NCBI GenBank assembly: GCA_002842465.1
Contig: PHDA01000005.1
Location: 45,112-109,111 of the forward strand
DNA from: Bacteroidetes bacterium HGW-Bacteroidetes-7
GTDB taxonomy: Bacteria > Bacteroidota > Bacteroidia > Bacteroidales > UBA932
Length of the DNA stretch: 64,000 bases
Direction of reading: 5' to 3'
The position numbers and the translations under genes are program-made. Below the pieces are notes generated by a model, which was given only the letters and a program-made list of their open reading frames with translations, did not search any database and was not told the DNA's origin. Below, piece after piece: positions 53,968-63,926 of this stretch (position 1 is the first letter of the stretch; every line of letters starts with the position of its first letter).

Positions 53968-56900
53968 ATGTTAAAACCGGCACTATCACTTATTGCTGCG
54001 CTTGTCCTGTGCTCAGGAGCTGCAGCTGAGAATGTTACATTTACCTCTAAACCGGCACTTACCCCCGACGGTTCTCAAATATATTTTTCATATTCGGGTG
54101 ATATTTACAAAGTTGCAACCGATGGTGGTCTTGCTTTAAAGGTGATATCAATGGGTGGAAACGAGTCAAACCCAAAGATTTCTCCTGACGGAAAACTCCT
54201 CGCCTTTTCTTCCAATGAACAGGGCAACAACAATGTTTATGTTGTTCCGGTTGCGGGAGGTGAGATTACCCAGTTAACCTTTCACGATGCTTCAGACATT
54301 CCTGCATCTTGGTCGCCAGATTCAAAAGGGATCTATTTTGAGTCAAACAGATATAACACCAGGAGCACATACTATGTGGCTGTAGGCGGGGGAACTCCGG
54401 TGCGACTTTTTCCTCACTATTTTAATACAGTAGCAAATCTTGTGAAGAACCCTGTAACAGGTGAATACTATTTTAACCAATCTTCGGAGAGCTTCGCTTT
54501 TGCCACAAGAAAGGGCTATCGCGGGGACCACAATCCGGAAATAAAATCATGGAACGAAAAGACAAAAGAGTATAAAGAGCTTACAGATTTCAGGGGCAGA
54601 GATATATGGCCAATGGTTGATAAAGATGGTAATCTTTACTACGTTTCTGAGGAGGGTAATGGTGAGGCAAATATTGTAAGACATGCAGATAAAAAAGATC
54701 TCACATCATTCACAGAGTCGGTTCAGTACCCGGCCATCAGCTACGATGGGTCTAAAATTGTATTCATTAAGGGTTATAGAATAAATGTTCTTGACCTTAA
54801 GAGTGGTGAGAGCATTGAACCAAAAATTGAGCTTGCCGATAATCGGATTCTTAATGATGTTTCGGTTGCTCTGGGCAGGCCGCAGAGTTTTTCAATTTCA
54901 CCGGATGGAAAGAAACTGGTGTTTACATTCAGGGGTTTGCTTTTTGTCTCTGATTCCAAGGGTAATTTTGTGAAACAGTTGACTACGCCTGCCGGTGAGA
55001 GGGCTGACGAGGTTTTATGGGCTTCTGACAGCAAGGGAATCTATTACACAAGAACCAACGGGGGCTGGACGGGTTTGTACTATCAGAGTGCCGATCTGAA
55101 AACTCCCGAGACACCTCTTTTTACACCTGAGTCATCTGTTAAGTCGCTTGTAATATCGCCTAAGGGAGATAGAGTTGTGTTTGTAAATGGAGGCAAATCA
55201 CTCATGATGCTCAATACCGCTACAAAGGCTACAGAGGTTTTGCAAAACCATGAGTTCTGGGCATTTCAAAGCTATCCTTTGAGCTTCTCATTTGATGGAA
55301 AACACCTTGCCTATGCTGCGGTTAACCTCTTTGAAAGAGATATATTCATTTATGATTTTGCTGAAAAAAGTTCTCTGAATCTTACAAACTCTGCAAATTT
55401 TGAAAATGACCCTGTTTTCTCTCCTGACGGAAAATACCTCTACATTCTCTCAAACCGTGTGAGTTCTGCTTTCCCAAGAGGTGCGGGTACTCAGGTTTAC
55501 AAAGTGGCTCTTGAAAAAATTGTTGGCCCGTTTGCTGCCGATGAGTACGAAAAGTTATTTGCCGGCGCTCGTGAGAAGAGGGATTCTTCTGTTGTTATAA
55601 GACCCGATAACATTCAGCGAAGATATGAGCGGGTAATGAGCAGGGGAGAGCAACATTCGTTGTTTATGGTATCAAGGGGAGATAAGAGTTATCTGCTGTT
55701 CAACTCTAATCACGAGGGTGACTGGGGGTTGTATGTGACCGAACTTAAGGAGTGGGATCAAAAGCCTCCTCAAAAAATAAAAGGGATTGGGATGGCCTCT
55801 GCATACAGCAACGGAGGAAAGGAGCTTTTTGCTGCAGACAGGGAGTCTGTGTATAGGGTTGATTTGGCCTCGGCATCAGCTACAAAAATTGATATTAAAC
55901 ACAATTTTGCAAAGAATATTTCAGATGAGTTCAGGCAGATGTTTTATGAGGTTTGGGCCTCATTGGAGCAAAACTTTTATGATGTTAAGTTTCATGGGGT
56001 GGATTGGCGTGCGAAAAGGGATTACTATGCAGGTTTTCTGAATTATGTTAAGTCCAGAGATGATCTAAGGGTTCTGCTTAACGATATGCTCAATGAGCTA
56101 AATTCTTCGCACATGGGCTTTAGCACTGCAGGCAAAGATGAGGAATCTCCTGCGAGATACTCTACCATTGCTACCGGGCTGGTGTTTAAAAATGATTCAC
56201 CTTATATTCTTGAACGAATTGTTCCGGGATCTAAGGCTGACTATTCAGGGAATCCGTTGAAACAGGGCGACATTTTGGTGGCTGTAAACGGCGTTAAAGT
56301 TGAGAGCGGGAAAAATCGTGAATTTTACTTTACTTCTGCTGCTTTGCCTCGTGAGGTTGTGCTTAGATTTCTGAGAGAGGGTAAGGAGTTTGATGTGAAA
56401 ATTCACTCAATGTCAACTCCTGAACTCAGGTCACTTTTATATACTGAGTGGGAGGATTGGAACAGGGCCTATGTAGATAGCGCTGCCAACGGAAAGATTG
56501 CATATCTGCACATGAGGGACATGTCGCCCGAATCTCTTGAGAGATTCTATATTGACATAAATACAATTGCTGTACATAAAGATGCTCTTATTCTGGACCT
56601 TAGGTTCAATAATGGGGGCAATGTGCACAAAGAGGTGATTGACATGCTTAGCCAGAGGGAGCATTTCCGCTGGAGCCACAGAGATAACCCGCGAGTTTCA
56701 CATCCAAATGTAACTCCTGCAAGCAAGCCGATAGTTGTGCTTGTTAACGAAAGGAGCTTAAGTGATGCCGAGGTGACATCAAATGGTATTAAAACTCTCT
56801 CGCTGGCCAAAATAGTTGGAACTGAGACATATCGCTGGATAATCTTTACCTCCTCAGCACGTCTGATTGATGGATCTAGTGTGAGACTCCCTGCCTGGGG

Positions 56901-57039
56901 TTGCTATACTCTTGATGGTAAGAGTCTTGAATTTGAAGGTGTCTCTCCTGACATCTACGTGAAGAATACATTCAAAGACCGCCTTGAATCAAAAGACCCT
57001 CAACTGGAGAGAGCAATAAAAGAATTATTACCTTTGTAG
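53968..57039 (+). CDS. tricorn-like S41 protease (TolB/WD-like propeller, PDZ, S41)
   Basis: 1023 residues with a signal peptide (cleavage near GAAAE, residue 20). The N-terminal two-thirds carry beta-propeller repeats marked by SPDG/DSKG turns; a helical segment and a PDZ domain (about 735-820) precede the S41 catalytic domain. Active-site candidates match tricorn: Ser714-His715 in NSSHM and nucleophile Ser932 in SLSDAE. It likely degrades peptides in the periplasm. It lies 25 bases after arcA, and pheS follows 16 bases later. Confidence 0.9.
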   Translation: MLKPALSLIAALVLCSGAAAENVTFTSKPALTPDGSQIYFSYSGDIYKVATDGGLALKVISMGGNESNPKISPDGKLLAFSSNEQGNNNVYVVPVAGGEITQLTFHDASDIPASWSPDSKGIYFESNRYNTRSTYYVAVGGGTPVRLFPHYFNTVANLVKNPVTGEYYFNQSSESFAFATRKGYRGDHNPEIKSWNEKTKEYKELTDFRGRDIWPMVDKDGNLYYVSEEGNGEANIVRHADKKDLTSFTESVQYPAISYDGSKIVFIKGYRINVLDLKSGESIEPKIELADNRILNDVSVALGRPQSFSISPDGKKLVFTFRGLLFVSDSKGNFVKQLTTPAGERADEVLWASDSKGIYYTRTNGGWTGLYYQSADLKTPETPLFTPESSVKSLVISPKGDRVVFVNGGKSLMMLNTATKATEVLQNHEFWAFQSYPLSFSFDGKHLAYAAVNLFERDIFIYDFAEKSSLNLTNSANFENDPVFSPDGKYLYILSNRVSSAFPRGAGTQVYKVALEKIVGPFAADEYEKLFAGAREKRDSSVVIRPDNIQRRYERVMSRGEQHSLFMVSRGDKSYLLFNSNHEGDWGLYVTELKEWDQKPPQKIKGIGMASAYSNGGKELFAADRESVYRVDLASASATKIDIKHNFAKNISDEFRQMFYEVWASLEQNFYDVKFHGVDWRAKRDYYAGFLNYVKSRDDLRVLLNDMLNELNSSHMGFSTAGKDEESPARYSTIATGLVFKNDSPYILERIVPGSKADYSGNPLKQGDILVAVNGVKVESGKNREFYFTSAALPREVVLRFLREGKEFDVKIHSMSTPELRSLLYTEWEDWNRAYVDSAANGKIAYLHMRDMSPESLERFYIDINTIAVHKDALILDLRFNNGGNVHKEVIDMLSQREHFRWSHRDNPRVSHPNVTPASKPIVVLVNERSLSDAEVTSNGIKTLSLAKIVGTETYRWIIFTSSARLIDGSSVRLPAWGCYTLDGKSLEFEGVSPDIYVKNTFKDRLESKDPQLERAIKELLPL

Positions 57040-57055
57040 CCGTATTTGGAAAAAA

Positions 57056-58081
57056 ATGAAAGAGAAAATTGAAAGATTAATGGCCGAGATTGCTGAGCTG
57101 ACTGCTCAGAAGGAGTCGGAGATAGAAGAGTTGAGAATTCGCCTGATGGGTAAAAAGGGTGAAATTACCCAATTGTTTGATGACTTTCGGAATGTCTTAC
57201 CTGAACAGAAACGTGAGCTGGGGCAGGTTCTGAATACTCTCAAGGTTGCTGCATCTCAAAAAATCGATGAGCTTCGCGAGGTTCTTGAACAGAATCCCGG
57301 AGAGTCTTCAAGTGCATACGACCTTACAAAACCCGGCGATCTTGTTGAGCTTGGCGGAAGACACCCCATCTCTGTAACCAGAGACGAAATTCTCTCAATT
57401 TTCAATAAGTTTGGCTACGTGCTTGCCGAGGGTCCTGAGATTGAAGACGATTGGCATGTTTTCGGGGCACTTAATTTTCCTCCTGAACACCCGGCCAGAG
57501 ATATGCAGGATACATTCTTCATCACATCGGGCGACAATCCTGTGCTTCTGAGAACTCACACCAGTTCGGTACAGGTGAGGGCAATGGAAAAAATGAAGCT
57601 CCCAATAAGAATAGTTTGTCCGGGCAGAGTTTTTCGTAATGAGGCTATTTCGGCCAGGGCGCACTGTATTTTCCACCAGGTGGAGGGGCTATATATTGAT
57701 AAGAAGGTTTCATTTGCCGATCTCAAGCAGGCTGTGCTGCTTTTTGCACGCGAGATGTTTGGTGAGGAGACTCAGATTCGCTTAAGACCTTCGTACTTCC
57801 CGTTCACAGAGCCTAGTGCTGAGGTTGATGTAAGTTGCAATATCTGTAAAGGTAAGGGTTGCAACATTTGTAAAGGAACAGGCTGGCTGGAAATTATGGG
57901 TTGCGGTATGGTTGACCCGAATGTTCTGGAGGCCAACGGCATTGATAGTACTCAATACACAGGCTTTGCCTTTGGAATGGGTATAGAAAGAATCGCAATG
58001 CTAAAATGGCAGGTGAAGGACCTTCGTCACTACTTTGAAAACGACATCAGATTCCTAAAAGAATTTGATACTGTGATTTAA
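57056..58081 (+). CDS. pheS: phenylalanine--tRNA ligase alpha subunit
   Basis: 341 residues. The N-terminal coiled coil (1-85), motif 2 RAHCIFHQVEGLYID and motif 3 FAFGMGIERIAMLKW are standard. An extra cysteine cluster, CNICKGKGCNICKGTGW, probably binds zinc; it is common in this phylum. The enzyme pairs with PheT (not in the window) to charge tRNA-Phe. Last protein gene before two tRNAs. Confidence 0.97.
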   Translation: MKEKIERLMAEIAELTAQKESEIEELRIRLMGKKGEITQLFDDFRNVLPEQKRELGQVLNTLKVAASQKIDELREVLEQNPGESSSAYDLTKPGDLVELGGRHPISVTRDEILSIFNKFGYVLAEGPEIEDDWHVFGALNFPPEHPARDMQDTFFITSGDNPVLLRTHTSSVQVRAMEKMKLPIRIVCPGRVFRNEAISARAHCIFHQVEGLYIDKKVSFADLKQAVLLFAREMFGEETQIRLRPSYFPFTEPSAEVDVSCNICKGKGCNICKGTGWLEIMGCGMVDPNVLEANGIDSTQYTGFAFGMGIERIAMLKWQVKDLRHYFENDIRFLKEFDTVI

Positions 58082-58085
58082 ATTT

Positions 58086-58116
58086 TTTGGAGCTTGCGAA
58101 ATTTTTATTACTTTTG
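58086..58116 (+). promoter_or_regulatory. tRNA-Gly promoter
   Basis: TTTG (58086-58089), 19-base spacer, TACTTTTG (58109-58116), an exact consensus match. The predicted start, about 58123, lies 5 bases before the tRNA. Confidence 0.8.
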
Positions 58117-58127
58117 CAATCCCAAAC

Positions 58128-58200
58128 GCGGAAATAGCTCAGTTGGTAGAGCATAACCTTGCCAAGGTTAGGGTCGCGAGTTCGAGTCTCGTTTTCCGCT
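58128..58200 (+). tRNA. tRNA-Gly (anticodon GCC)
   Basis: 73 bases: acceptor GCGGAAA/TTTCCGC, D arm GCTC...GAGC, anticodon stem TAACC/GGTTA with loop TTGCCAA (anticodon GCC), T arm GCGAG-TTCGAGT-CTCGT. The discriminator is T and CCA is not encoded. Confidence 0.96.
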
Positions 58201-58205
58201 CTGCA

Positions 58206-58234
58206 AAACCTCTCCGCAAAGGAGAGGTTTTTTT
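58206..58234 (+). terminator. terminator after tRNA-Gly
   Basis: AACCTCTCC pairs with GGAGAGGTT around GCAAA, followed by T5. Confidence 0.9.
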
Positions 58235-58305
58235 GAATTAATTGAAATATTGAATTTTTGATTTCCACCGGGATTCTAAAGCAATTTGGAAACCGGCAGA
58301 AACTG

Positions 58306-58391
58306 GCTCGGGTGGTGGAATAGGTAGACACGCAGGACTTAAAATCCTGTGGGCAGAAATGCCCGTACGGGTTCGATTCCCGTCCCGAGTA
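58306..58391 (+). tRNA. tRNA-Leu (anticodon TAA)
   Basis: 86 bases with a long variable arm (class II). Acceptor GCTCGGG/CCCGAGT (first pair G-T), anticodon loop CTTAAAA giving TAA, T arm ACGGG-TTCGATT-CCCGT. CCA is not encoded. Confidence 0.95.
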
Positions 58392-58400
58392 CAAAAATGA

Positions 58401-58437
58401 GGTTGGTAGTTATTCGCAATAATTACCAACCTTTTTT
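58401..58437 (+). terminator. terminator after tRNA-Leu
   Basis: GGTTGGTA pairs with TACCAACC (58424-58431), with further partial pairing inside, then a T run. Confidence 0.88.
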
Positions 58438-58509
58438 CATTCTTAAAAAACTCCAAATTAAACTACCTTTGTGTTTGGAAAGTATAGAACAAAATAAATC
58501 ACTGTCATC

Positions 58510-59082
58510 ATGAACATTAAAGAGATATTCAGCGCCTTCATAGTGATGTTTGCAGTTATAGACATCCTTGGTTCGGTTCCGATTATTGTGGGAATGAAAG
58601 AGAAGAAGAAAAAGTTCAGCCCGTTTAATGCTGCATGGATCTCCTTTGCAATTCTTACCGGTTTTTTGTTTGTAGGTCAGGCATTGCTTGGTCTGTTTGG
58701 CGTAGATATCTCATCGTTTGCGGTAGCAGGTGCCCTTGTTTTGCTGGTGCTGGCAATTGAGATGATATTTGGTATTCAGATTTTTAAGGATGACGGTCCG
58801 ACTGATTCTGCCACAATTGTTCCAATAGTATTTCCGCTTATTGCAGGTGCCGCCTCATTTACCACACTTCTGTCGTTGAGAGCAGAGTACGAATTGGTCA
58901 ACATAATCATCTCCCTGTTCCTTAACATTCTCATTGTTTACATAGTTCTTAGCAACATTGACTATATCTCTCGCAAAATAGGCAAGGGGGGCATTTATGT
59001 ACTAAGAAAATTCTTCGGCATTATACTTTTGGCAATCGCCGTAAAGCTCATCGTTTCTAACCTGCACACGCTGCTGAGCTAG
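58510..59082 (+). CDS. MarC-family integral membrane protein
   Basis: 190 residues with about six membrane segments. IVMFAVIDILGSVPIIVGM at the N-terminus and the conserved PIVFPLIAGAAS-T block are family marks. MarC proteins were once linked to multiple antibiotic resistance, but that link was not upheld; transport function is unproven. TACCTTTG at 58464-58471 is a good -7 box. Confidence 0.88.
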   Translation: MNIKEIFSAFIVMFAVIDILGSVPIIVGMKEKKKKFSPFNAAWISFAILTGFLFVGQALLGLFGVDISSFAVAGALVLLVLAIEMIFGIQIFKDDGPTDSATIVPIVFPLIAGAASFTTLLSLRAEYELVNIIISLFLNILIVYIVLSNIDYISRKIGKGGIYVLRKFFGIILLAIAVKLIVSNLHTLLS

Positions 59083-59119
59083 GAACACAGATTTGCGGGG
59101 AGATTATTTTCACGCAGAA

Positions 59120-59150
59120 CTTGCAAGTAGATTAATTATTTCTATATTTG
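59120..59150 (+). promoter_or_regulatory. promoter of NodB-like lipoprotein gene
   Basis: CTTG (59120-59123; 3 of 4 match), 19-base spacer, TATATTTG (59143-59150), an exact -7 match. Start expected about 59157. Confidence 0.6.
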
Positions 59151-59211
59151 TATACCTCAAGAGATTATAAGATTCCATTATATAATCATAGTTTTTCAAT
59201 AGCTATTCTAT

Positions 59212-60639
59212 ATGGTTCGCCATTTTCGCACAGTTTTAGTATTCGTGTACATTTTGCTTCTTGCAATAATGGTCAATTCGTGTGTAAAGATTCCGGATAT
59301 GGACAAGATTAGAAGAGAGATTGAAGAAACTATTTCAGTATATAAATACCCATATAAAGATGAGGCAAAGGATATTGTTGCTGAAATAATAATTCAAACT
59401 GATGGGAGCATTAATGCTAATCTTATCGAAACAGAAATTCCTCCTTTAAAATTCAATAAAAGCTGGCTTTTTATGCTAACACAGGACGACTGCAAGCATG
59501 ATGCCTTTAGCTCAATGTGGGCATCAATAAACGGAAAGCCATTATCACCAAAACATTACTATGACATTGCCCACTTGTTGATTGGAGATCTCCCTCCGGA
59601 TATTTTCAGTTTTGGTAAAACTTTAGGATCTACCGACGGAACCGGAAATGTGGTTAGATTTTCGTTCACAACTACAGTTTCACCTCAGTGGCAATGGATG
59701 GATGCAAAAAGCATTATAAAAAAGAATAGTACGAACCTAAGTAGATTTAAAATGAAGTCCGGCCTTACATGGAACAATTTGGTTGAAATGTTAAATTTTG
59801 GTACCTCTATCGCTTTCCACGATTTTAATACGAAAGCTGTAGATAATCCTGATTCGATTCTTTGTCACTTTAATATTGCCCAAAATATCATAAACGATAA
59901 GCTCTCAGGAAGGGTTTGTAAGGTGCTTGCAGAACCTAATGGAAATAAAAACTACATTTATGCAGCCAATAATTATACCCCAATTTGTATAATGACAGCT
60001 CAATCGGAAGTGGAGACCTTGTACCCCTATAAAATAAGCAGTGCATTAAATAAAAACATAATTGGAAGAGGGTTTTATACTCCCGCCCAAGTACAGAATG
60101 AGGTTATAAAAATTTTAGCACTGCCAAAAGAAGATAGACCTGCATTTCATGTAGGAGTTCATGGTGCTGGCATGGATTGGCCTAACCTTCTGTTATGGCT
60201 TAATGACACATACGGAAAAGATGGTGCAGATGATGTCTGGATGACCAGTCTTGAGGAGTATTTTGAATATAATAACTATAGAGCAAGAGGAACAATAGAT
60301 AAGGTTATCACAGGCAACACGATCAGATTACAAATTAATCTTCCGATGGAACCAAATTCCTACTACCCGTCAATAACACTAAATGTTAAAGGAATTACTA
60401 AAGAGAATATAACCTCTTTAACTAGTTCTGCCACCATAACCGGCTTATCATACGGGAATTATGATGCGGGATTAATGATAAATATTGATTTTCGAAAATT
60501 TCTAAGCCAACTTGCAACACACTATGTAGAGAGGTATGAGAAAAACAAAAACAGCCACAACCTCAGTGATGCAAGATATTTTGTGGCACAACTTAAAGAG
60601 TCTGAAGTGAAAAAAGCCTTACAAAACCGGCTTAAATAA
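59212..60639 (+). CDS. lipoprotein, possibly polysaccharide deacetylase-like (NodB fold)
   Basis: 475 residues with a lipoprotein signal (hydrophobic 8-21, lipobox MVNSC, Cys at residue 24). The segment FMLTQDDCKHDAF resembles the paired-Asp start of NodB-type deacetylases, and FHVGVHGAGMD plus DDVWMTSLEEYFEY resemble later blocks of that fold, with possible metal-ligand histidines. The C-terminal 120 residues look like a beta-sandwich. I infer a surface carbohydrate or glycan esterase, but the family is not certain. The gene is AT-richer than its neighbours and sits at the edge of the S10 operon. Confidence 0.55.
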   Translation: MVRHFRTVLVFVYILLLAIMVNSCVKIPDMDKIRREIEETISVYKYPYKDEAKDIVAEIIIQTDGSINANLIETEIPPLKFNKSWLFMLTQDDCKHDAFSSMWASINGKPLSPKHYYDIAHLLIGDLPPDIFSFGKTLGSTDGTGNVVRFSFTTTVSPQWQWMDAKSIIKKNSTNLSRFKMKSGLTWNNLVEMLNFGTSIAFHDFNTKAVDNPDSILCHFNIAQNIINDKLSGRVCKVLAEPNGNKNYIYAANNYTPICIMTAQSEVETLYPYKISSALNKNIIGRGFYTPAQVQNEVIKILALPKEDRPAFHVGVHGAGMDWPNLLLWLNDTYGKDGADDVWMTSLEEYFEYNNYRARGTIDKVITGNTIRLQINLPMEPNSYYPSITLNVKGITKENITSLTSSATITGLSYGNYDAGLMINIDFRKFLSQLATHYVERYEKNKNSHNLSDARYFVAQLKESEVKKALQNRLK

Positions 60640-60695
60640 CTTTTCTTCCCCGCCATTTTTTATGTGGATATCGTGTTAATAAATTTGAGCTACCG

Positions 60696-60726
60696 TTTGG
60701 ATTTATAAGATTTTATTGTATCTTTG
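60696..60726 (+). promoter_or_regulatory. S10-operon promoter (rplC)
   Basis: TTTG (60696-60699), 19-base spacer, TATCTTTG (60719-60726), an exact consensus match. Its presence directly upstream of rplC means the truncated S10 operon is transcribed independently of rpsJ. Confidence 0.88.
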
Positions 60727-60729
60727 CAG

Positions 60730-60748
60730 CCCGCAAATTTTATGCGGG
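60730..60748 (+). promoter_or_regulatory. leader hairpin of rplC transcript
   Basis: CCCGCA (60730-60735) pairs with TGCGGG (60743-60748) around a 7-base loop, at the very 5' end of the predicted transcript. It may stabilise the message or bind a ribosomal protein repressor; neither is shown. Confidence 0.5.
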
Positions 60749-60785
60749 ATTATTAATTAATTAAAAAACACCAAATTAAAAACCA

Positions 60786-61415
60786 ATGCCTGGATTAATT
60801 GGAAGGAAAGTCGGAATGACTTCTGTTTTTGGTGCCGATGGAAAAAATATTCCATGCACCGTTATTGAGGCTGGTCCGTGTGTTGTTACGCAAATTCGTA
60901 CAGAAGAGAAAGATGGTTATGCCGCTGTACAACTTGCCTATGACGAGAAAAAAGAAAAACACACCAGCGCTGGCCAACTTGGCCACTTCAAAAAGGCAAA
61001 CACCACACCTAAACGTAAACTCATTGAGTTTGCCAATGACTTTGGCAAAGAGTTTGAGCTAGGTGAAACTGTTACCGTTTCTGATGTCTTCGGTCACGAA
61101 TCATTAGAGTGGGTAGATGTAACCGGTATTTCTAAAGGAAAAGGATTCCAAGGGGTTGTGAAACGCCATGGTTTCAGCGGAGTAGGAGGACAAACTCACG
61201 GACAGCACAACAGACTTCGTGCTCCCGGATCATTGGGTGCCTCTTCATGGCCTTCAAGAGTATTTAAAGGAATGAGAATGGCCGGCCGTATGGGTGGCGA
61301 TCAGGTGAAAATCCAGAACCTTAGAATTTTAAAGATTATTCCTGAGAATAATCTGTTGATAGTAAAGGGATCTGTTCCCGGTGCTAAAGGTTCATATGTA
61401 ATCGTGGAGGAGTAA
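60786..61415 (+). CDS. rplC: 50S ribosomal protein L3
   Basis: 209 residues starting [16 protein letters not shown]. The conserved tip loop [16 protein letters not shown] is intact and reaches toward the peptidyl transferase centre. First gene of this S10-operon part; in related genomes rpsJ precedes it directly. The next gene begins 6 bases later. Confidence 0.98.
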   Translation: MPGLIGRKVGMTSVFGADGKNIPCTVIEAGPCVVTQIRTEEKDGYAAVQLAYDEKKEKHTSAGQLGHFKKANTTPKRKLIEFANDFGKEFELGETVTVSDVFGHESLEWVDVTGISKGKGFQGVVKRHGFSGVGGQTHGQHNRLRAPGSLGASSWPSRVFKGMRMAGRMGGDQVKIQNLRILKIIPENNLLIVKGSVPGAKGSYVIVEE

Positions 61416-61421
61416 GCGAAT

Positions 61422-62054
61422 ATGGAATTATCAGTTTACAAAATTGACGGAACAGAGTCAGGAAAAAAAGTGACTCTCGACCAAGGCATCTTTGGAATAG
61501 AACCAAATGATCACGCCATTTACCTGGATGTAAAGCAGTATCTTGCTAATCAGCGTCAGGGAACTCACAAGACAAAAGAAAAATGGGAAGTTAACTACAG
61601 TACCAAAAAGGTCATTCGTCAGAAAGGCTCAGGCGGTGCTCGTCACGGTAGTATTAAAGCCAACATTTATGTAGGTGGAGGTAGAGCTTTTGGTCCAAGA
61701 CCTAGAGACTACAGCTTCAAACTAAATAAAAAGCTTAAACAACTTGCACGTTTTTCTGCACTCTCATACAAAGTGAAAGAGCAAGCTCTTACAATTGTAG
61801 AGAACTTTAACATTGAAACACCTAAGACCAAAGAATTTATCAAGATTATTGAAGGTCTTAAAGTAAATGCAAGGAAAGTGCTTTTTGTTCTACCTGAGAA
61901 TATGAATAATATTTATTTGTCTTCGCGTAACATTGAGAATGTTAAGGTTATTACTGTTAATGAACTTAGCACATACGATGTAGTTAACTCAACATCACTC
62001 ATCTTTATTGATGGTGTTCAGGATATTCTGCAAGGACAACATGGAAATAATTAA
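61422..62054 (+). CDS. rplD: 50S ribosomal protein L4
   Basis: 210 residues. The exit-tunnel loop with [12 protein letters not shown] and FGPRPRDYS is intact. L4 lines the polypeptide exit tunnel and, in E. coli, represses the S10 operon. Gap to rplW 11 bases. Confidence 0.98.
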   Translation: MELSVYKIDGTESGKKVTLDQGIFGIEPNDHAIYLDVKQYLANQRQGTHKTKEKWEVNYSTKKVIRQKGSGGARHGSIKANIYVGGGRAFGPRPRDYSFKLNKKLKQLARFSALSYKVKEQALTIVENFNIETPKTKEFIKIIEGLKVNARKVLFVLPENMNNIYLSSRNIENVKVITVNELSTYDVVNSTSLIFIDGVQDILQGQHGNN

Positions 62055-62065
62055 ACCGTAGATCG

Positions 62066-62356
62066 ATGGAAATTTTAATTAAGCCTATAGTAACAGAAAA
62101 GATGACGATTCAGGGCGAAAAGTTGAATCGTTACGGTTTTATAGTTGACCGCCGCGCAAACAAAATAGAGATCAAATTGGCGGTTGAGGAGATGTACGGT
62201 GTTAAGGTATCAGATGTGAATACCATTAACTACCACGGGAAACGCAAAAGCCGCTTCACTAAAGCGGGAATATTGTCAGGCCGTGCCAATCACTTTAAAA
62301 AAGCGATTGTAACACTTGCCGGTGAAGATAAGATAGATTTCTATAGTAATATTTAA
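62066..62356 (+). CDS. rplW: 50S ribosomal protein L23
   Basis: 96 residues: [10 protein letters not shown] at the start and the loop [11 protein letters not shown]. It sits at the tunnel exit and docks trigger factor and the signal recognition particle. Confidence 0.97.
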   Translation: MEILIKPIVTEKMTIQGEKLNRYGFIVDRRANKIEIKLAVEEMYGVKVSDVNTINYHGKRKSRFTKAGILSGRANHFKKAIVTLAGEDKIDFYSNI

Positions 62357-62360
62357 GTCC

Positions 62361-63185
62361 ATGGCAATACGCAAATTCAAACCGGTTACACCCGGTACAA
62401 GACACAAGGCGATTAGCGCATTTACCGAGATCACGACCTCTACCCCGGAAAAGTCTCTTTTGGAGCCTATTCGCAGATCAGGTGGTAGGAACGGTACCGG
62501 CAAAATGACTATGAGATATATTGGTGGTGGTCACAAAAGGATGTATCGTTTAATTGACTTCCTCAGAGAGAAAGACAATTTTACAGCAACCGTTAAGACC
62601 ATTGAATATGATCCTAACAGAAGTGCACGTATTGCTCTGGTTGTTTACGCAGACGGAGAAAAGCGCTATATTATAGCTCCTAACGGAATTAAAGTGGGTC
62701 AGGTGATTGCATCAGGCCCGGGAGTTGCCCCCGAGATAGGGAACACTCTTCCTCTATCAGAAATTCCTCTAGGTACACTAGTTCACAACATTGAGCTTCG
62801 TCCCGGACAGGGAGCCGCAATGGCTCGCAGTGCCGGAACATACGCTCAACTTACTGCACGTGAAGGTAAACACGCAATTCTTAAACTCCCTTCAAGCGAG
62901 ATAAGAATGGTGCTTGTAACCTGCCGTGCTACTGTTGGTACTGTATCTAACCCTGATCACAACCTTGAATCATCAGGAAAAGCAGGTAGAAATCGTTGGC
63001 TGGGCCGCAGACCAAGAACGCGCGGTGTAGCAATGAACCCTGTCGATCACCCAATGGGTGGTGGTGAAGGTCGTGCATCGGGAGGACACCCTCGTTCGAG
63101 AAAAGGTTTGCTTGCTAAAGGTTACAAAACACGTAACCCTAAAAAGACAACCAAGAAATTCATCATTGAAAGAAGGAAAAAATAA
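62361..63185 (+). CDS. rplB: 50S ribosomal protein L2
   Basis: 274 residues: start [15 protein letters not shown], the RNA-binding core and the C-terminal [17 protein letters not shown] with the functionally important histidine loop. It is needed for subunit association and peptidyl transfer. Only 4 bases after rplW. Confidence 0.98.
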   Translation: MAIRKFKPVTPGTRHKAISAFTEITTSTPEKSLLEPIRRSGGRNGTGKMTMRYIGGGHKRMYRLIDFLREKDNFTATVKTIEYDPNRSARIALVVYADGEKRYIIAPNGIKVGQVIASGPGVAPEIGNTLPLSEIPLGTLVHNIELRPGQGAAMARSAGTYAQLTAREGKHAILKLPSSEIRMVLVTCRATVGTVSNPDHNLESSGKAGRNRWLGRRPRTRGVAMNPVDHPMGGGEGRASGGHPRSRKGLLAKGYKTRNPKKTTKKFIIERRKK

Positions 63186-63206
63186 CGGAATTAAACTGAT
63201 AGAATT

Positions 63207-63470
63207 ATGAGTCGTTCACTAAAAAAAGGACCATACATACAAGCAAGTCTCGAGAATAGAGTGCTTGCTATGAATGAGGCTGGCAAGAAAGAGGTCGTTA
63301 AGACCTGGTCAAGGGCCAGCATGATATCACCGGACTTTGTAGGTCACACCATCGCGGTTCACAACGGGAACAAGTTTATTCCGGTATATGTAACCGAGAA
63401 CATGGTAGGCCACAAGCTTGGTGAGTTTGCACCTACTCGTACCTTTAAAGGTCACTCGGGTAATCGTTAA
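63207..63470 (+). CDS. rpsS: 30S ribosomal protein S19
   Basis: 87 residues: [11 protein letters not shown] start, TWSRASMI and a C-terminal [18 protein letters not shown]. It binds the 30S head with S13. Confidence 0.98.
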   Translation: MSRSLKKGPYIQASLENRVLAMNEAGKKEVVKTWSRASMISPDFVGHTIAVHNGNKFIPVYVTENMVGHKLGEFAPTRTFKGHSGNR

Positions 63471-63502
63471 TTTATTTTAATGAGTAAAACAAATTCACAA
63501 TA

Positions 63503-63925
63503 ATGGGAGCTCGAAAAAGAGAATCAGCCGAAAGGCTTAAAGAAATAAAAAAGCAGACAGCTATAGCAAAGCTGAATGATGTTCCTACCTCTCCGAGAAA
63601 AATGAGACTGGTTGCAGATCTCGTAAGGGGGGTGGAGGTTAACCGCGCTTTGGATATTTTGAAATATACCAAAAAGGAGGCATCAATTCGTTTAGAGAAG
63701 TTGATCCGTTCGGCAATAGCCAACTGGGAAGCTAAAAACGAAGCAGACCGCAAAGAGTTAGAGAATGGCAATATTTGTGTTCAATCAATTATGGTTGGTC
63801 AAGGTCGTTCACTCAAGCGTATCAGAACAGCACCACAAGGTCGTGCGGCAAGAATTCGCAAGCGTTCTAACCATATCACCATTGTACTGGGCAAGAAATT
63901 GAAAACCGTAAAAGAGGAGCAATAA
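63503..63925 (+). CDS. rplV: 50S ribosomal protein L22
   Basis: 140 residues. After a charged N-terminal extension the L22 core begins at [17 protein letters not shown]; the tunnel loop [20 protein letters not shown] is intact. It narrows the exit tunnel together with L4. Macrolide-resistance deletions are not seen in the loop. Confidence 0.97.
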   Translation: MGARKRESAERLKEIKKQTAIAKLNDVPTSPRKMRLVADLVRGVEVNRALDILKYTKKEASIRLEKLIRSAIANWEAKNEADRKELENGNICVQSIMVGQGRSLKRIRTAPQGRAARIRKRSNHITIVLGKKLKTVKEEQ

Positions 63926-63926
63926 G

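Noticed and set aside
58047..58456. Minus-strand frames across the two tRNA genes
   Set aside because: Antisense to well-formed tRNAs; such false proteins are common.
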